A DNA stretch of 64,000 bases, from the NCBI RefSeq assembly GCF_030551755.1, contig NZ_JAUPEC010000005.1, positions 1-64,000 on the forward strand, in the 5' to 3' direction. This DNA comes from Pseudocolwellia sp. AS88. Its GTDB lineage: Bacteria; Pseudomonadota; Gammaproteobacteria; Enterobacterales; Alteromonadaceae. Positions 1-9,753 of the stretch are shown piece by piece. A program made the translations under genes and the position numbers. Under the pieces are notes generated by a model, which saw nothing but the letters and a program-made list of their open reading frames with translations, was not told the origin of the DNA and searched no databases. Within the stretch, counting starts at the first letter, position 1. Every line of letters begins with the position of its first letter.

Positions 1-10
1 CTTAAAATAT

Positions 11-41
11 AAAACGCCCAATGAAGTACATCAGGCGTTTT
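11..41 (-). terminator. Hairpin terminator downstream of accC
   Basis: An 8-bp perfect stem (AAAACGCC at 11-18, GGCGTTTT at 34-41) closes a 15-base loop that holds a further ATG/CAT pairing. It lies just beyond the accC stop at 97, so it probably ends the aroQ-accB-accC transcript. The stem arms themselves give A- and T-rich flanks, so it could work on both strands. Confidence 0.6.
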
Positions 42-96
42 AATTAAATGACTGTCAACCTATATTAGGACGGGTCATTTAAATAACATGTTAAAT

Positions 97-1443
97 CTAT
101 TCAGATTCACCTAGTTTTTTCTCTAAGTAATGGATGTTTGCACCGCCATTAACAAAACCAGAATCATTTAAAATATCTTGGTGTAATGTGATATTTGTTT
201 TAATACCATCAATAACTAATTCAGATAGAGCATTACGCATACGAGCTATAGCTACATCGCGATTATCGCCCCAAGTGATTAGTTTACCAATCATTGAGTC
301 GTAATGTGGAGGCACTACATAATCTGCATATATATGAGAATCCCAACGAACACCTAAACCACCTGGAGGATGGAAGCGTGTGATTTTACCCGGTGAAGGA
401 ATAAAAGTACGTGGATCTTCAGCATTAATACGACACTCAATTGAATGACCAGCGATTTTGATATCTTCTTGTGTATAAGATAATGGCTGACCAGCAGCAA
501 CACGAAGTTGCTCTTTGATCAAATCAACACCAGTGATCATCTCTGTAACTGGATGCTCAACTTGAATACGAGTGTTCATTTCAATGAAATAGAACTCGCC
601 ATTTTCATATAAGAATTCAAAAGTACCAGCACCGCGGTAGTTGATTTCAATACATGCATTACAACAACGTTCACCAATCTTGGCACGCATTTCAGCCGTA
701 ATTCCTGGTGCAGGAGCTTCTTCAACAACTTTTTGATGACGACGTTGCATTGAACAATCACGCTCACCTAAGTGAATAGCATTACCTTGACCATCTGCAA
801 TGATTTGGATTTCAACGTGACGAGGGTTTTCAAGGAATTTTTCCATGTAAACCATGTCATTTTTGAAGATAGTGCCTGCTTCTTTCTTAGTTAAGGTAAT
901 TGATTCAATTAACTCTTCTTCAGAACGAACAACACGCATACCACGTCCACCACCACCACCAGCAGCTTTCACTATTACTGGGTAGCCGATGCGTTTAGCA
1001 TGAGCTTTGTTTGCTTCTTCATCATCTGTTAATGGTCCATCAGAACCAGGAACACAAGGAACACCAGAGGCTTTCATTGCACGTATCGCGGCTACTTTAT
1101 CACCCATGATACGAATGCTTTCAGCTTTCGGTCCAATAAAGGCAAAACCTGAATTCTCAACTTGTTCAGCAAAGTCAGCATTTTCAGCTAAAAAACCATA
1201 TCCAGGATGAATGGCTACTGCATCAGTAACTTCAGCCGCAGTGATAATTGCAGGAATGTTTAAGTAACTGTCTAGTGCTGATGGTTTACCAATACATATC
1301 GTCTCGTCTGCTAATAAAACGTGCTTTAATGTTTTATCTGCAGTTGAATGTACAGCAACCGTTTTAATACCTAACTCTTTACAAGCTCTAAGTATTCTTA
1401 ATGCTATTTCGCCTCGGTTGGCGATAACTACTTTATCTAACAT
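97..1443 (-). CDS. accC: Biotin carboxylase subunit of acetyl-CoA carboxylase
   Basis: AccC carboxylates the biotin carried by AccB, using ATP and bicarbonate, in the first committed step of fatty-acid synthesis in the cytoplasm. The 448-residue length matches the family. The N terminus [20 protein letters not shown] is the typical biotin-carboxylase start. The glycine-rich ATP-grasp loop ([11 protein letters not shown]) is near residues 159-169, and [16 protein letters not shown], with the catalytic Glu and Arg, is near residues 288-303. It follows accB by 23 bases on the same strand, the standard aroQ-accB-accC operon. No disruption is seen. Confidence 0.98.
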   Translation of the reverse strand: MLDKVVIANRGEIALRILRACKELGIKTVAVHSTADKTLKHVLLADETICIGKPSALDSYLNIPAIITAAEVTDAVAIHPGYGFLAENADFAEQVENSGFAFIGPKAESIRIMGDKVAAIRAMKASGVPCVPGSDGPLTDDEEANKAHAKRIGYPVIVKAAGGGGGRGMRVVRSEEELIESITLTKKEAGTIFKNDMVYMEKFLENPRHVEIQIIADGQGNAIHLGERDCSMQRRHQKVVEEAPAPGITAEMRAKIGERCCNACIEINYRGAGTFEFLYENGEFYFIEMNTRIQVEHPVTEMITGVDLIKEQLRVAAGQPLSYTQEDIKIAGHSIECRINAEDPRTFIPSPGKITRFHPPGGLGVRWDSHIYADYVVPPHYDSMIGKLITWGDNRDVAIARMRNALSELVIDGIKTNITLHQDILNDSGFVNGGANIHYLEKKLGESE

Positions 1444-1466
1444 GAAATTACCCTTTTTGGTTGGGC

Positions 1467-1925
1467 TTATTCAATGATGAATAGCGGTTGATCAAATTCA
1501 ATAGCATCTTCGTTTTGAGCAAGTATTTCTTTAATAACACCTGATTTATCTGCTTCAATTTGATTCATCATTTTCATTGCTTCAACAATACATAGTGTAT
1601 CGCCAGCATTTACATGTTGGCCAACTTCAACAAATGCTGGTGCGTCAGGTGAGCCTGAAGAGTAGAATGTACCAACCATAGGTGAGCGAACAGTATGACC
1701 TGTTTGAACAGGAGCAGCAGCTGGAGCAGCAGTTGGAGCGGCAACTGCTGCAACAGGAGCAGCGGCTGGTGCAGCAACTGGAGCCGGAGCAGCTGCAGGA
1801 GCTGAAGCATAAACCGTTTGTCCACGGCTAATTCTTACTGACTCTTCACCTTCTGAAATTTCTAATTCATTGATGCCTGATTCTTCAACAAGCTCAATAA
1901 GTTTTTTGATTTTACGAATATCCAT
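1467..1925 (-). CDS. accB: Biotin carboxyl carrier protein of acetyl-CoA carboxylase
   Basis: AccB carries biotin between the biotin carboxylase (AccC) and the carboxyltransferase. The 152-residue protein has a conserved N-terminal segment ([18 protein letters not shown]), an Ala/Pro-rich flexible linker at about residues 39-74, and a C-terminal biotinyl domain with the AMKM motif; Lys118 is the expected biotinylation site. The Ala/Pro linker is low in complexity and likely varies in length between strains. The gene lies between aroQ and accC and should be co-transcribed with them. Confidence 0.98.
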   Translation of the reverse strand: MDIRKIKKLIELVEESGINELEISEGEESVRISRGQTVYASAPAAAPAPVAAPAAAPVAAVAAPTAAPAAAPVQTGHTVRSPMVGTFYSSGSPDAPAFVEVGQHVNAGDTLCIVEAMKMMNQIEADKSGVIKEILAQNEDAIEFDQPLFIIE

Positions 1926-1999
1926 AATTAATACCTTTGTTCGTTATATATATTAAGAAGAAAACAACGCGTTAAATTCAACACGTTATTGTTAATTTA

Positions 2000-2449
2000 T
2001 TATGTTTTTATCAGCCATGAATGAGCAGCACTTAGCGCATATTCATAACCGTTTGTACCTAAGCCACAAATTACACCAACCGCAACATCAGATAAGTAAG
2101 AATGATGTCTAAATTTCTCGCGTGCATGAACATTTGATAAGTGAACTTCAATAAAAGGAATACTAACCGATAACAAGGCATCTCTTAATGCTACACTGGT
2201 ATGTGTAAATGCTGCTGGGTTAATTATAATGAAGTCAATTTTATGATGGCTATTATGTATAGCATCAATGAGTTCATGCTCAGCGTTAGATTGTAAATGT
2301 GTAAGTTGTATATCTTTGCTTGTAGCAGACATTTTTAGCTGTGAAACAATATCATCTAAGGTCTCAGAACCGTATATTTCAGGTTCTCTTTTACCTAACA
2401 TATTTAGATTAGGACCATTCAGTAATAAAACGTTAAACTTTGCAGTCAT
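2000..2449 (-). CDS. aroQ: Type II 3-dehydroquinate dehydratase
   Basis: AroQ converts 3-dehydroquinate to 3-dehydroshikimate in the shikimate pathway. The 149-residue size is typical of the dodecameric type II enzyme. Family motifs are visible: [20 protein letters not shown] near the N terminus with the catalytic Tyr, [19 protein letters not shown] in the middle, and [15 protein letters not shown] with the catalytic His. It is the first gene of the aroQ-accB-accC operon, 74 bases upstream of accB. The 405-base gap upstream should hold its promoter. Confidence 0.97.
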   Translation of the reverse strand: MTAKFNVLLLNGPNLNMLGKREPEIYGSETLDDIVSQLKMSATSKDIQLTHLQSNAEHELIDAIHNSHHKIDFIIINPAAFTHTSVALRDALLSVSIPFIEVHLSNVHAREKFRHHSYLSDVAVGVICGLGTNGYEYALSAAHSWLIKT

Positions 2450-2824
2450 TGTCTGTAAAAAGCCATGATATTGTAATAGATGCGTACTATTACATATTTG
2501 AGCACTTGATCAAAGAGTATTTACAAAAAAACTGCTCTAGATCTTAATAAAACGACAATCTGTGCTATTTTGAGCGAATATGCGCACTTTTTCGAAGAAG
2601 TTAGACCAGTTGGTGTTGATGCCTTAGCTTCTAAAATACTTTTTTATATAACTTTGCGAATTTGTATATTTTAACTAAGATTAATAGAAGTGCTGTAAGG
2701 GCTTAATTTGTTGATTTTTTAATTAATCTATTGATTTATAATATATTGCATTCACATTCCCTGTCAGTGCATAATCTATAAATTCAATAGGAACTTTTTT
2801 AGCGATATTTATAAGGATATTGTT
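2450..2824. other. Divergent intergenic region between aroQ and the c-di-GMP unit
   Basis: About 375 bases of AT-rich DNA separate the two divergent units. No convincing reading frame or RNA gene is seen. A perfect TATAAT hexamer at 2737-2742 faces the plus-strand unit and may be its -10 element, but no good -35 lies at the usual distance. AAGGA at 2813-2817 is the likely ribosome binding site of the next gene. Confidence 0.4.
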
Positions 2825-3250
2825 ATTACCCAAATATTTCTTAAAATTAGCATCTTGCTCTTTGTTTTAGTTAGTTTTAGATCGGAAAGCATACATGTTA
2901 TTAGTCATTATTCTGTTGAAGTAAAGACTCTCTCATCATCACAACTTCGTAGAATTTATTCTATGAGGCAACTTCGTTGGTCTAATAATGAACCCATAGT
3001 CGTTTTTGTTTTACCGAGCCAACATGCGGTTCATAAAACTTTCTCAAAAGAAACGCTGCACATTTTCCCATATCAGCTCGATAGAATTTGGAATAAGTTA
3101 ACCTTCTCAGGGTTAGGTGTTGCACCAAGGATAGTACAATCTCAAGCAGAATTATTACAAGCAGTTAGCACCACCCCGGGAGCAATTGGCTATGTTGAGG
3201 TCATGGATAAGGAGAAACAGCATGTCAATGTTATTAACGTCACAGAATAG
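2825..3250 (+). CDS. Small exported protein resembling phosphate-type periplasmic binding domain
   Basis: This short protein resembles the C-terminal part of PstS-like substrate-binding proteins: a LRRIYSMRQLRWSNNEPIVVFVLP stretch followed by the closing TTPGAIGYVEV motif. No ATG or GTG is available. A TTG at 2855 lacks a Shine-Dalgarno sequence and would cut into the hydrophobic leader. An in-frame ATT at 2825 lies 7 bases after AAGGA and gives a complete signal peptide (MTQIFLK followed by ISILLFVLVSF), so I chose 2825. The gene overlaps the next one by 29 bases, implying translational coupling with the barrel and the GGDEF/EAL protein. The ligand is unknown; start choice is inference. Confidence 0.6.
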   Translation: MTQIFLKISILLFVLVSFRSESIHVISHYSVEVKTLSSSQLRRIYSMRQLRWSNNEPIVVFVLPSQHAVHKTFSKETLHIFPYQLDRIWNKLTFSGLGVAPRIVQSQAELLQAVSTTPGAIGYVEVMDKEKQHVNVINVTE

Positions 3251-4463
3251 TTGGGTGAGTAAATTGAATCGTAAATTAACGACCACACTTTTTGTATATT
3301 GTTTTTTTACAACAAGTATCTCGCATGCCTATGACAGTGGAGGCACAAAAGATCTCCAAGTTCATGGGTTTGTGGCACAAGGTATTATAGATGTTAATGG
3401 TAGTGACTTTGTTAGTGATGACCAAGGTTTGTCATTAGAGTTAACGGAAATAGGGATTAATGCATCATACCAATTAACTTCAGATATTAGAGTCGCAGGA
3501 CAAGCCGTTTATCTAGATGGTGGCAATCGTTATAATAAAGGTACAAGAGTTGATTACTTATTGGTTGAGTGGGCATTACAGAATACAGAGAATTGGCAAA
3601 CTAAATTATATTTAGGCCGTATTAAAAACTATCATTGGTTATATTCTAGTACCCGTGACGTTCCTATGGCTAGACCTAGTATTATTCTGCCTCAGTCAGT
3701 TTACTTTGATGCAACACGTGATATGTCAATTGGCGGCGATGGTGGTGCAATAGCAACACGTTATTCAAATGAAAATGTTGGTGATATAGACATCACCGCA
3801 AGTATGTCTGCATCTACTCTTTCAAAGACGCAAACAACGATTGTTATGGGCAGTAGATCAAGAGGCCGTTTAAATCATGAGAATGATTTTCAAGGCAGTA
3901 TTTACTGGACACCTAGTAATTCTCAATGGAAGTTTGGAATAGCTACAACTAATGCAGACTTTACTTATAAACAAGGTGAGCAAGATGTCTTTCTTGATGG
4001 TGGTTTAGCATTAGAACGTTTTTATTTTAATGCAGAATATCAGGCTGAGAATTGGACCTTTAGCACTGAGTTACTTCAAGAGAACATAGATTTATATGGT
4101 TTGCTGTCGCCTGACTTTACAAATGTAAAAAGAGGACAGGGGGGCTTTGTACAAGGACAATTTACTTTAACACCTGAGTTACAACTATTAGCACGCTATG
4201 AACATTATTATGCTGATAAAGATGATAAAAATGGTCAACAGCTTGAACGTGAATCAGGAGGAGCGGTTCCAAATTATTTTGGCTACCAATATGATACAAC
4301 TTTAGGTTTGAAATATAGAATTGATTCAAATATTGAATTGCAATTTGAACATCATTGGATACAAGGTACAGCAAGGCTAACACCTATATTAATCCCTGAA
4401 CCTAGAGTTAATAAAGAAGAGTATTGGCAATTATGGGCATTACAACTAATGTATTGGTTTTAA
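3222..4463 (+). CDS. Predicted outer-membrane beta-barrel (porin-like) protein
   Basis: I chose the ATG at 3222 because TAAGGAG (3208-3214) sits 7 bases upstream. The 413-residue product begins with a signal peptide ending near SHA (residue 36). The mature part has many short alternating segments rich in Tyr, Trp and Gly, such as ELTEIGINASYQL and LQLLARYEHYYAD, and ends in an aromatic Phe (LQLMYWF), the usual C-terminal signature for barrel insertion. It overlaps the preceding binding-like gene by 29 bases and is followed after 3 bases by the GGDEF/EAL gene. Substrate and family are not identified; a structural role in envelope sensing is possible. Confidence 0.65.
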   Translation: MSMLLTSQNSWVSKLNRKLTTTLFVYCFFTTSISHAYDSGGTKDLQVHGFVAQGIIDVNGSDFVSDDQGLSLELTEIGINASYQLTSDIRVAGQAVYLDGGNRYNKGTRVDYLLVEWALQNTENWQTKLYLGRIKNYHWLYSSTRDVPMARPSIILPQSVYFDATRDMSIGGDGGAIATRYSNENVGDIDITASMSASTLSKTQTTIVMGSRSRGRLNHENDFQGSIYWTPSNSQWKFGIATTNADFTYKQGEQDVFLDGGLALERFYFNAEYQAENWTFSTELLQENIDLYGLLSPDFTNVKRGQGGFVQGQFTLTPELQLLARYEHYYADKDDKNGQQLERESGGAVPNYFGYQYDTTLGLKYRIDSNIELQFEHHWIQGTARLTPILIPEPRVNKEEYWQLWALQLMYWF

Positions 4464-4466
4464 ATA

Positions 4467-6899
4467 ATGACACAAGTTTTTATTAGTGTTCCAACAAAAC
4501 TATTATTACTCGTTATTGGCGCTCTACTTTTATTGAGTGCCGGCTTTTCTATTGTCTCATTAACTAGATTAAATGCTGAATTTAAAACATACCAAGCTGA
4601 AACCTTGGTTCAAGGGCAAGAACAATTTAAATTTCATGAAAAAACCTTAAAAGATCAGCTAAGGGTTTGGATTGAATCTTTTTCTGATGTTATTCATCTT
4701 CAAGAAAAAAATGACTTTATTGATTTAACGACTGAATTATCAAAGCAATTTGATGCACTGCAATTACACCATAACGTTGAAAAAATGTGGTTAATTGATA
4801 GTAAGAAAAATGTTCTTTATAGCTCAGGCCCTACGCCAAATTATGTTATTGACAGTGTCAATAAAACACTGGATATGCAAGAGCCTCAGCACTTACTATA
4901 CTGTCAGGCGTATTGTGAGCAATTACTAACAGTGCCTTTATTAAACAAGAAAGGCGATATGATCGTTGTTGCTTTATCTGTGTCATTGGTTGATATGATC
5001 TATGCGATTAATCAATCAATTAAAAGCCAAATAGCCATTGTGAGTTACCCTAAAGCCAACAATACTAAATTACATGAAGCTAAGTTTTTATCAGCCTCTA
5101 ATATCGAGTTAATGCGTGCTTTGTTTAACCAAAGAAACCCTTCAATATCAGTAGATGAAATAAAAAGAATGGGTGTTCAAGTTGATCTTGATTTAGAAAG
5201 TTACTTAATTAATTTGATGCCATTAGCTTCAAATAATCAACGTTCATATTATATGGCGCTAATTGATGATGTAACGAAAATTACTTCTGAGTCTCAACAA
5301 TACCGTTATCAATTTTTACTTTCAGCCGTTTTAATTTTTGTTACTTTAGCTGGCCTAGTTTATTTTGTTGCGAGTCCGTTAACTCAGCGTTTACTGGTTT
5401 TATCTAATGCGTTACCGCTACTTGCGCGTAAAGAATTTGACCAATTTAGACGTATAAAATTGAAGCGTAAAAGCGTATTTTCTGATGAACTAGACGTATT
5501 AGCAGATGCTTCAAGTGAGCTTAGTTACGAATTAGAACAATTGAATATAGAGGTTGAACAAAAAACTAAAGAATTAGAAAACATCGCCATGTACGATTTA
5601 CTGACAGGGCTACCTAATCGTAATATGTTGAATTACCAATTGCGTAAGTCAGTGGCTAACTTGTCACAATTTAAACAAAAAGTTGCGGTGTTATTTCTTG
5701 ATTTAGATGATTTCAAAAAGGTAAACGATAGTCATGGGCACGGCCAAGGTGACCGATTGCTTATTGAAGCGGCAAACCGAGTAAGATTAAGTATACGTAA
5801 TGTTGATGTAGCTTGTCGATTTGGTGGTGATGAATTTGTTGTTGTTCTAGGAAAAATAGAGTCAGTTGAGGAAGCAAAGATTGTTGCAGAAGAGATTCTC
5901 CAACGCTTTAAAACGCCTATCAAAATAGGAAGCAGTGTATTTTATGTTTCTACAAGTATAGGTATTGCCTTTACAGAAGATAAAATGATCAAAGCTGAAG
6001 AGTTGATCAGTTATGCTGATATCGCTATGTACGAAGCAAAAGATAACGGTGGAGCTCAGTACCATATATACCATCCAGAAATGTATCAGCGCGTTGCTCA
6101 TCGCGTTATGCTTGAAGGTGAAGTAAGGCAAGCACTTGCAAAAAATCAATTTAGCTTAAGTTTACAACCTCAGTTAGTCGCAAAAACTAATCGGATTTAT
6201 GGTTTTGAGGCTTTATTACGCTGGAAGCATCCAACCAGAGGAATGATATCTCCAGACGATTTTATTCCTATTTTAGAAAACTCTACTCATATGATTGAGC
6301 TTGGGTATTGGATTATTCGTCGTTGTTTTGAACTTGCTATCGATATTAAAAAACAAGGATTGAATGGAGCTAGAATTGCTATAAATCTCTCAGCAGGGCA
6401 GTTTATTGATCCTAACCTACCAAACTATTTACAAGATCTCTTGGTTGAGTTTTCAATTCCTGCTTCTAGCTTTGAGTTAGAGCTTACTGAGCAAACTTTA
6501 GTAAAAAATGTAGAACATACAATTACTATGATGGAAACATTAAAAAGCTTAGGTTTTAGCTTTGCTATTGATGATTTTGGTACGGGGTATTCTTCGTTAG
6601 CGTATTTAAAACAAATGCCTGTTGATGTTATTAAGATCGATAAAAGCTTTATCTTTGGTATGTTGGAAAATCATTCTGATTACCAAATTATTATGTCGAC
6701 CATAGCTATGGTGAAAAATTTAGGTTTAATGGTAGTTGCTGAAGGCGTTGAAACAAGTGCACAGTTAAGAAGTTTAATGCAAAACGATTGTGATTTAATT
6801 CAAGGTTATTACTTTTCTAAACCTATTCCTGAAGTAGAACTGATTGATTTTATTAATACGCATATAGTGGATAGTCATTGGAAGACTAAGGCGCAATAG
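4467..6899 (+). CDS. Membrane-anchored GGDEF/EAL cyclic-di-GMP enzyme
   Basis: The 810-residue protein has a transmembrane helix at about 9-30, a periplasmic sensor region to about 285, a second helix near 288-310, a linker coiled coil, and then GGDEF and EAL domains. The GGDEF motif is intact at 453-457, preceded five residues earlier by an RNVD inhibitory-site motif, which favours active diguanylate cyclase. The EAL domain keeps EAL (581-583), ELTE, DDFGTGYSS and VVAEGVET, so phosphodiesterase activity is also plausible. It starts 3 bases after the barrel gene. Inference: a periplasmic or outer-membrane signal is relayed to c-di-GMP turnover. The net activity cannot be told from sequence. 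Confidence 0.9.
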   Translation: MTQVFISVPTKLLLLVIGALLLLSAGFSIVSLTRLNAEFKTYQAETLVQGQEQFKFHEKTLKDQLRVWIESFSDVIHLQEKNDFIDLTTELSKQFDALQLHHNVEKMWLIDSKKNVLYSSGPTPNYVIDSVNKTLDMQEPQHLLYCQAYCEQLLTVPLLNKKGDMIVVALSVSLVDMIYAINQSIKSQIAIVSYPKANNTKLHEAKFLSASNIELMRALFNQRNPSISVDEIKRMGVQVDLDLESYLINLMPLASNNQRSYYMALIDDVTKITSESQQYRYQFLLSAVLIFVTLAGLVYFVASPLTQRLLVLSNALPLLARKEFDQFRRIKLKRKSVFSDELDVLADASSELSYELEQLNIEVEQKTKELENIAMYDLLTGLPNRNMLNYQLRKSVANLSQFKQKVAVLFLDLDDFKKVNDSHGHGQGDRLLIEAANRVRLSIRNVDVACRFGGDEFVVVLGKIESVEEAKIVAEEILQRFKTPIKIGSSVFYVSTSIGIAFTEDKMIKAEELISYADIAMYEAKDNGGAQYHIYHPEMYQRVAHRVMLEGEVRQALAKNQFSLSLQPQLVAKTNRIYGFEALLRWKHPTRGMISPDDFIPILENSTHMIELGYWIIRRCFELAIDIKKQGLNGARIAINLSAGQFIDPNLPNYLQDLLVEFSIPASSFELELTEQTLVKNVEHTITMMETLKSLGFSFAIDDFGTGYSSLAYLKQMPVDVIKIDKSFIFGMLENHSDYQIIMSTIAMVKNLGLMVVAEGVETSAQLRSLMQNDCDLIQGYYFSKPIPEVELIDFINTHIVDSHWKTKAQ

Positions 6900-6962
6900 C
6901 TTGTTGTTTCAATTAGGCTAGCTTTATAACAGAGTTAGTTTCTTTCTATTTACTTAATAAAA

Positions 6963-6992
6963 AGTGAAAGGCTGTATCTACTGCCTTTCACT
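6963..6992 (-). terminator. Terminator downstream of dsbD
   Basis: A perfect 10-bp stem (AGTGAAAGGC at 6963-6972 with GCCTTTCACT at 6983-6992) is followed on the minus strand by TTTTATT. It lies 48 bases beyond the dsbD stop and is oriented to end the cutA-dsbD transcript; it may also slow transcription from the plus-strand GGDEF/EAL unit. Confidence 0.75.
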
Positions 6993-7040
6993 ACTCATAT
7001 TAGCTTCAAGCTTACTATCACTTAAACCTGCAATTTTGTA

Positions 7041-8915
7041 TTAGAATATTTGATTTAATAATGCCGAAAATTCCTTCGCATCCATAAAACCTGTGACCCT
7101 ATTCTGTGTTAGCTCTTCACCTTGAATATTAAAAAATAGAATCGAAGGTAAGCCAAACACATTAAAGTTATCCATTAACTCAACACTTGTATCTGAACCA
7201 CTATCAGTTAAATCAACTTGTATTAATACTGTATTTTCAAGGGCAGCTTGTACTCTAGAGTCATTAAAGGTGTAATGTTCAAACTCTTTACAAGCAATAC
7301 ACCAATCAGCGTATAAATCCACCATTACTGTTTTACCATTGGCATTAGCCTTTTTTACAGCTTCACGTAATTCTGTCAGCCCTTCAACCATAATAAACTT
7401 ATTATCATGGGGTTCTCCAAGTGTTGAACTTTGAGAGTTTACTTGGTTTGGGGTTTCAGACAAATGATTGGGTACTACAGTGTTATCAATCAATTTATAG
7501 CCTTGCATTGCACCATAAAATAAGATTAAAAATATGAATAAAGCACGCACACCATGCCAGAAATTTGCTGTAGTCGTTTTATTTGTTGTGTAAAAATAAG
7601 CACCAGTGGCGAGTAGTAATACAACCCAAAGTGCTTCGGTAACAGCAGCGGGTACAATTCGCTCTAACAAGAAAATAGGCACAGCTAATAATAAGAGCCC
7701 GAATATATTTTTAATTATATTCATCCACGCACCAGCTTTTGGCAGTAACTTACCACCTGAGCTACCTAGTATTAATAGAGGTAAACCCATACCTAAACTT
7801 AAAGCATATAAGGCAGAAGCGCCTAAAACAATATCACCCGTTTGAGATATATAAAGTAATGCTCCTGTTAATGGCGCAGTAGTACATGGTGATGCCACCA
7901 AACCAGAAATACCCCCCATAGATACAACACCTAAAATAGAACCACCTTTTTGGTTATTGCTCATGTCGTTTAACTTATTTTGCCAACTACTTGGTAATGC
8001 TAAATTGAATATTCCAAACATTGAAAGCGCTAAAAATATGAATAATATACTTAAACCTATTAATACTGCAGGCGCTTGGAAAGCAGCTTGAAATTGAGCA
8101 CCCGCTAACGCAACAACAATACCTAATATGGTGTAAGTAATTGCCATACCCTGCACATAAAAGAACGAAAGGGTAAAAGCTTTTTTAGTTGTAAGTTTGT
8201 TACCTTGGCCAACAATAATTCCCGTTAGAATTGGGTACATAGGAAAAACACAAGGAGTAAAAGATAACAGAAGCCCGCCAATAAAAAAAGCAACTAGCGT
8301 TAACCATAAACTGTCTTGCTTAAGCATATCAAGCAACTGATGTTGTTCACTTTTAGCTACAATATTATTGCTAGGGCTTTGCTCAATAACAGCTAAATCA
8401 TCAGAAGATGTATTGGCGCTTAATGCATTTAAAACATCTTCAGTTTGTGTTTCTACCGGAGTTATATAAACAATTTTTTTGGTAGGAGAGTAGCAAAGGC
8501 CTTTTTCTGCACAGCCTTGATATCGAACAGTAACAGTAGGGTTTTCTTGTGTGCTTGTAACATAAATATCAAAAGTTAAACTTTCAGTAAAAACTTTTTG
8601 TATACCAAAGAATTCATCTTCGTGATCTTCACCAATAGGCAAATCCACTTCGTTTATTGTTGCTGCTTCAGGGGTAAATTTAAATTGATGACGATATAAA
8701 TAGTAACCTTCGGCAATATCAAAAGTAATATTAACCTTATTGCCTTTTTGACTAAAATTAAACTCAAAAGCTTCATCAACTCTTAAAAACTCATCTTCAT
8801 TACTAAAAACTGAGGTGGTCGATAGATCAAAAAATGAATCTTGCGCATTTACTGATGCGGTTAGTAAAAATAGGCTGATAAAACTTAAGCAAAAAGAGGA
8901 ATATATTTTTTTCAT
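7041..8915 (-). CDS. dsbD: Thiol:disulfide interchange protein DsbD
   Basis: DsbD moves reducing power from cytoplasmic thioredoxin to periplasmic DsbC, DsbG and CcmG. After a signal peptide (MKKIYSS, cleavage near VNA) comes the alpha domain with a Cys pair (CAEKGLC). The membrane core of about eight helices holds the two reactive cysteines in SFTPCVFPMYP and SPCTTAPLTG, and the C-terminal thioredoxin domain carries WCIACK. Length is as expected. I prefer the ATG at 8915 because it gives a standard signal peptide; a GTG at 8921 is in frame two codons earlier. The start lies beside the cutA stop (8918-8920), so the pair is translationally coupled. Confidence 0.96.
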   Translation of the reverse strand: MKKIYSSFCLSFISLFLLTASVNAQDSFFDLSTTSVFSNEDEFLRVDEAFEFNFSQKGNKVNITFDIAEGYYLYRHQFKFTPEAATINEVDLPIGEDHEDEFFGIQKVFTESLTFDIYVTSTQENPTVTVRYQGCAEKGLCYSPTKKIVYITPVETQTEDVLNALSANTSSDDLAVIEQSPSNNIVAKSEQHQLLDMLKQDSLWLTLVAFFIGGLLLSFTPCVFPMYPILTGIIVGQGNKLTTKKAFTLSFFYVQGMAITYTILGIVVALAGAQFQAAFQAPAVLIGLSILFIFLALSMFGIFNLALPSSWQNKLNDMSNNQKGGSILGVVSMGGISGLVASPCTTAPLTGALLYISQTGDIVLGASALYALSLGMGLPLLILGSSGGKLLPKAGAWMNIIKNIFGLLLLAVPIFLLERIVPAAVTEALWVVLLLATGAYFYTTNKTTTANFWHGVRALFIFLILFYGAMQGYKLIDNTVVPNHLSETPNQVNSQSSTLGEPHDNKFIMVEGLTELREAVKKANANGKTVMVDLYADWCIACKEFEHYTFNDSRVQAALENTVLIQVDLTDSGSDTSVELMDNFNVFGLPSILFFNIQGEELTQNRVTGFMDAKEFSALLNQIF

Positions 8916-8917
8916 TA

Positions 8918-9232
8918 TCACGACTTCGTAGACTCATTAATCCAGAGTAAATATTCTTCATTACCTTGCTGGATATTCATGGCAATTATTTCAGGAGTAT
9001 CATAAGGGTGCAGATCTTTAATGCTTGATTCAATTAATGGAAACAGTTTCGCTGTTGATTTAATCACTAATTTCACTTCATTATCACACATAACTTGCTT
9101 ATCCCACTGATAAACAGAAACCACATTGGGAATAATATTTACGCATGCTGCTAATTTATTCTTAACTAATGTTGTTGCAATTAACCTAGCAATATCATCA
9201 GATGGGCATGTACAAAATACAATTTGATACAT
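8918..9232 (-). CDS. cutA: Divalent-cation tolerance protein CutA
   Basis: The 104-residue protein has the CutA1 family pattern: FCTCPSDDIARLIATTLVKN at the start, a LAACVNIIP strand, VYQWDK, and HPYDTPEIIAM near the C terminus. CutA forms a stable trimer with a ferredoxin-like fold and is linked to copper tolerance, although its biochemical role is unsettled. The stop codon abuts the dsbD start. The dsbD-cutA-fxsA-groESL neighbourhood is conserved in many gammaproteobacteria, where dcuA and aspA may lie between cutA and fxsA; they are absent here. Confidence 0.95.
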   Translation of the reverse strand: MYQIVFCTCPSDDIARLIATTLVKNKLAACVNIIPNVVSVYQWDKQVMCDNEVKLVIKSTAKLFPLIESSIKDLHPYDTPEIIAMNIQQGNEEYLLWINESTKS

Positions 9233-9753
9233 TATAAGTATTACCTTAAGAAAAACTTAAACTTTTAAATTATCGATTTATAACAACCTAAAAATAAATA
9301 CACACACTAAACTTTGTAATAGTGTATTGCTGAATAAAGGTTTTAGGCTGTTTTTATAAATAAAGCTTACTCCATTCGATTATATCTTTGTAGCTTAAAT
9401 ACTGTGTAACCTGAGCTTGAGTTAAGCTCTTTTACTCAATAATGCTATTTAACCGCCCACCAACGTTGTCTGCATGGATGCAGGTACATGGTTTTTGTCA
9501 GGTAAAAAAACGTATTTTTACGCCCAATAGCCAGCTGTTGGTTTATAAAAAATCTGGATAATTAAATAAATTTTATCATTGAGAGAGAACTAAGGCTTTT
9601 TATATTCTTAATTCAGATAAAGCTAAACGATACTTTAATAAATCAATAAGTTATTAAACCCATTAATTCGAGTTAAGGTGATGTATTAAGGTATTGGTTG
9701 AAAAAGACCCGTTAAACCCCATATTAGTTTCTTTAAAGCGTATTGAGGTGTCC
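9233..9753. other. Intergenic region with a GC-richer structured block
   Basis: This gap between divergent cutA and fxsA holds no convincing gene. Most is AT-rich, but 9448-9545 is less so and has short palindromes: TGCATGGATGCA (9470-9481 region), CAACGTTG, and CGTATTTTTACG. Its GATGCAGG and GCATGGAT words recur in the inverted repeat near 39292-39345, so it may be a degraded interspersed repeat. Function is unknown. Confidence 0.3.
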
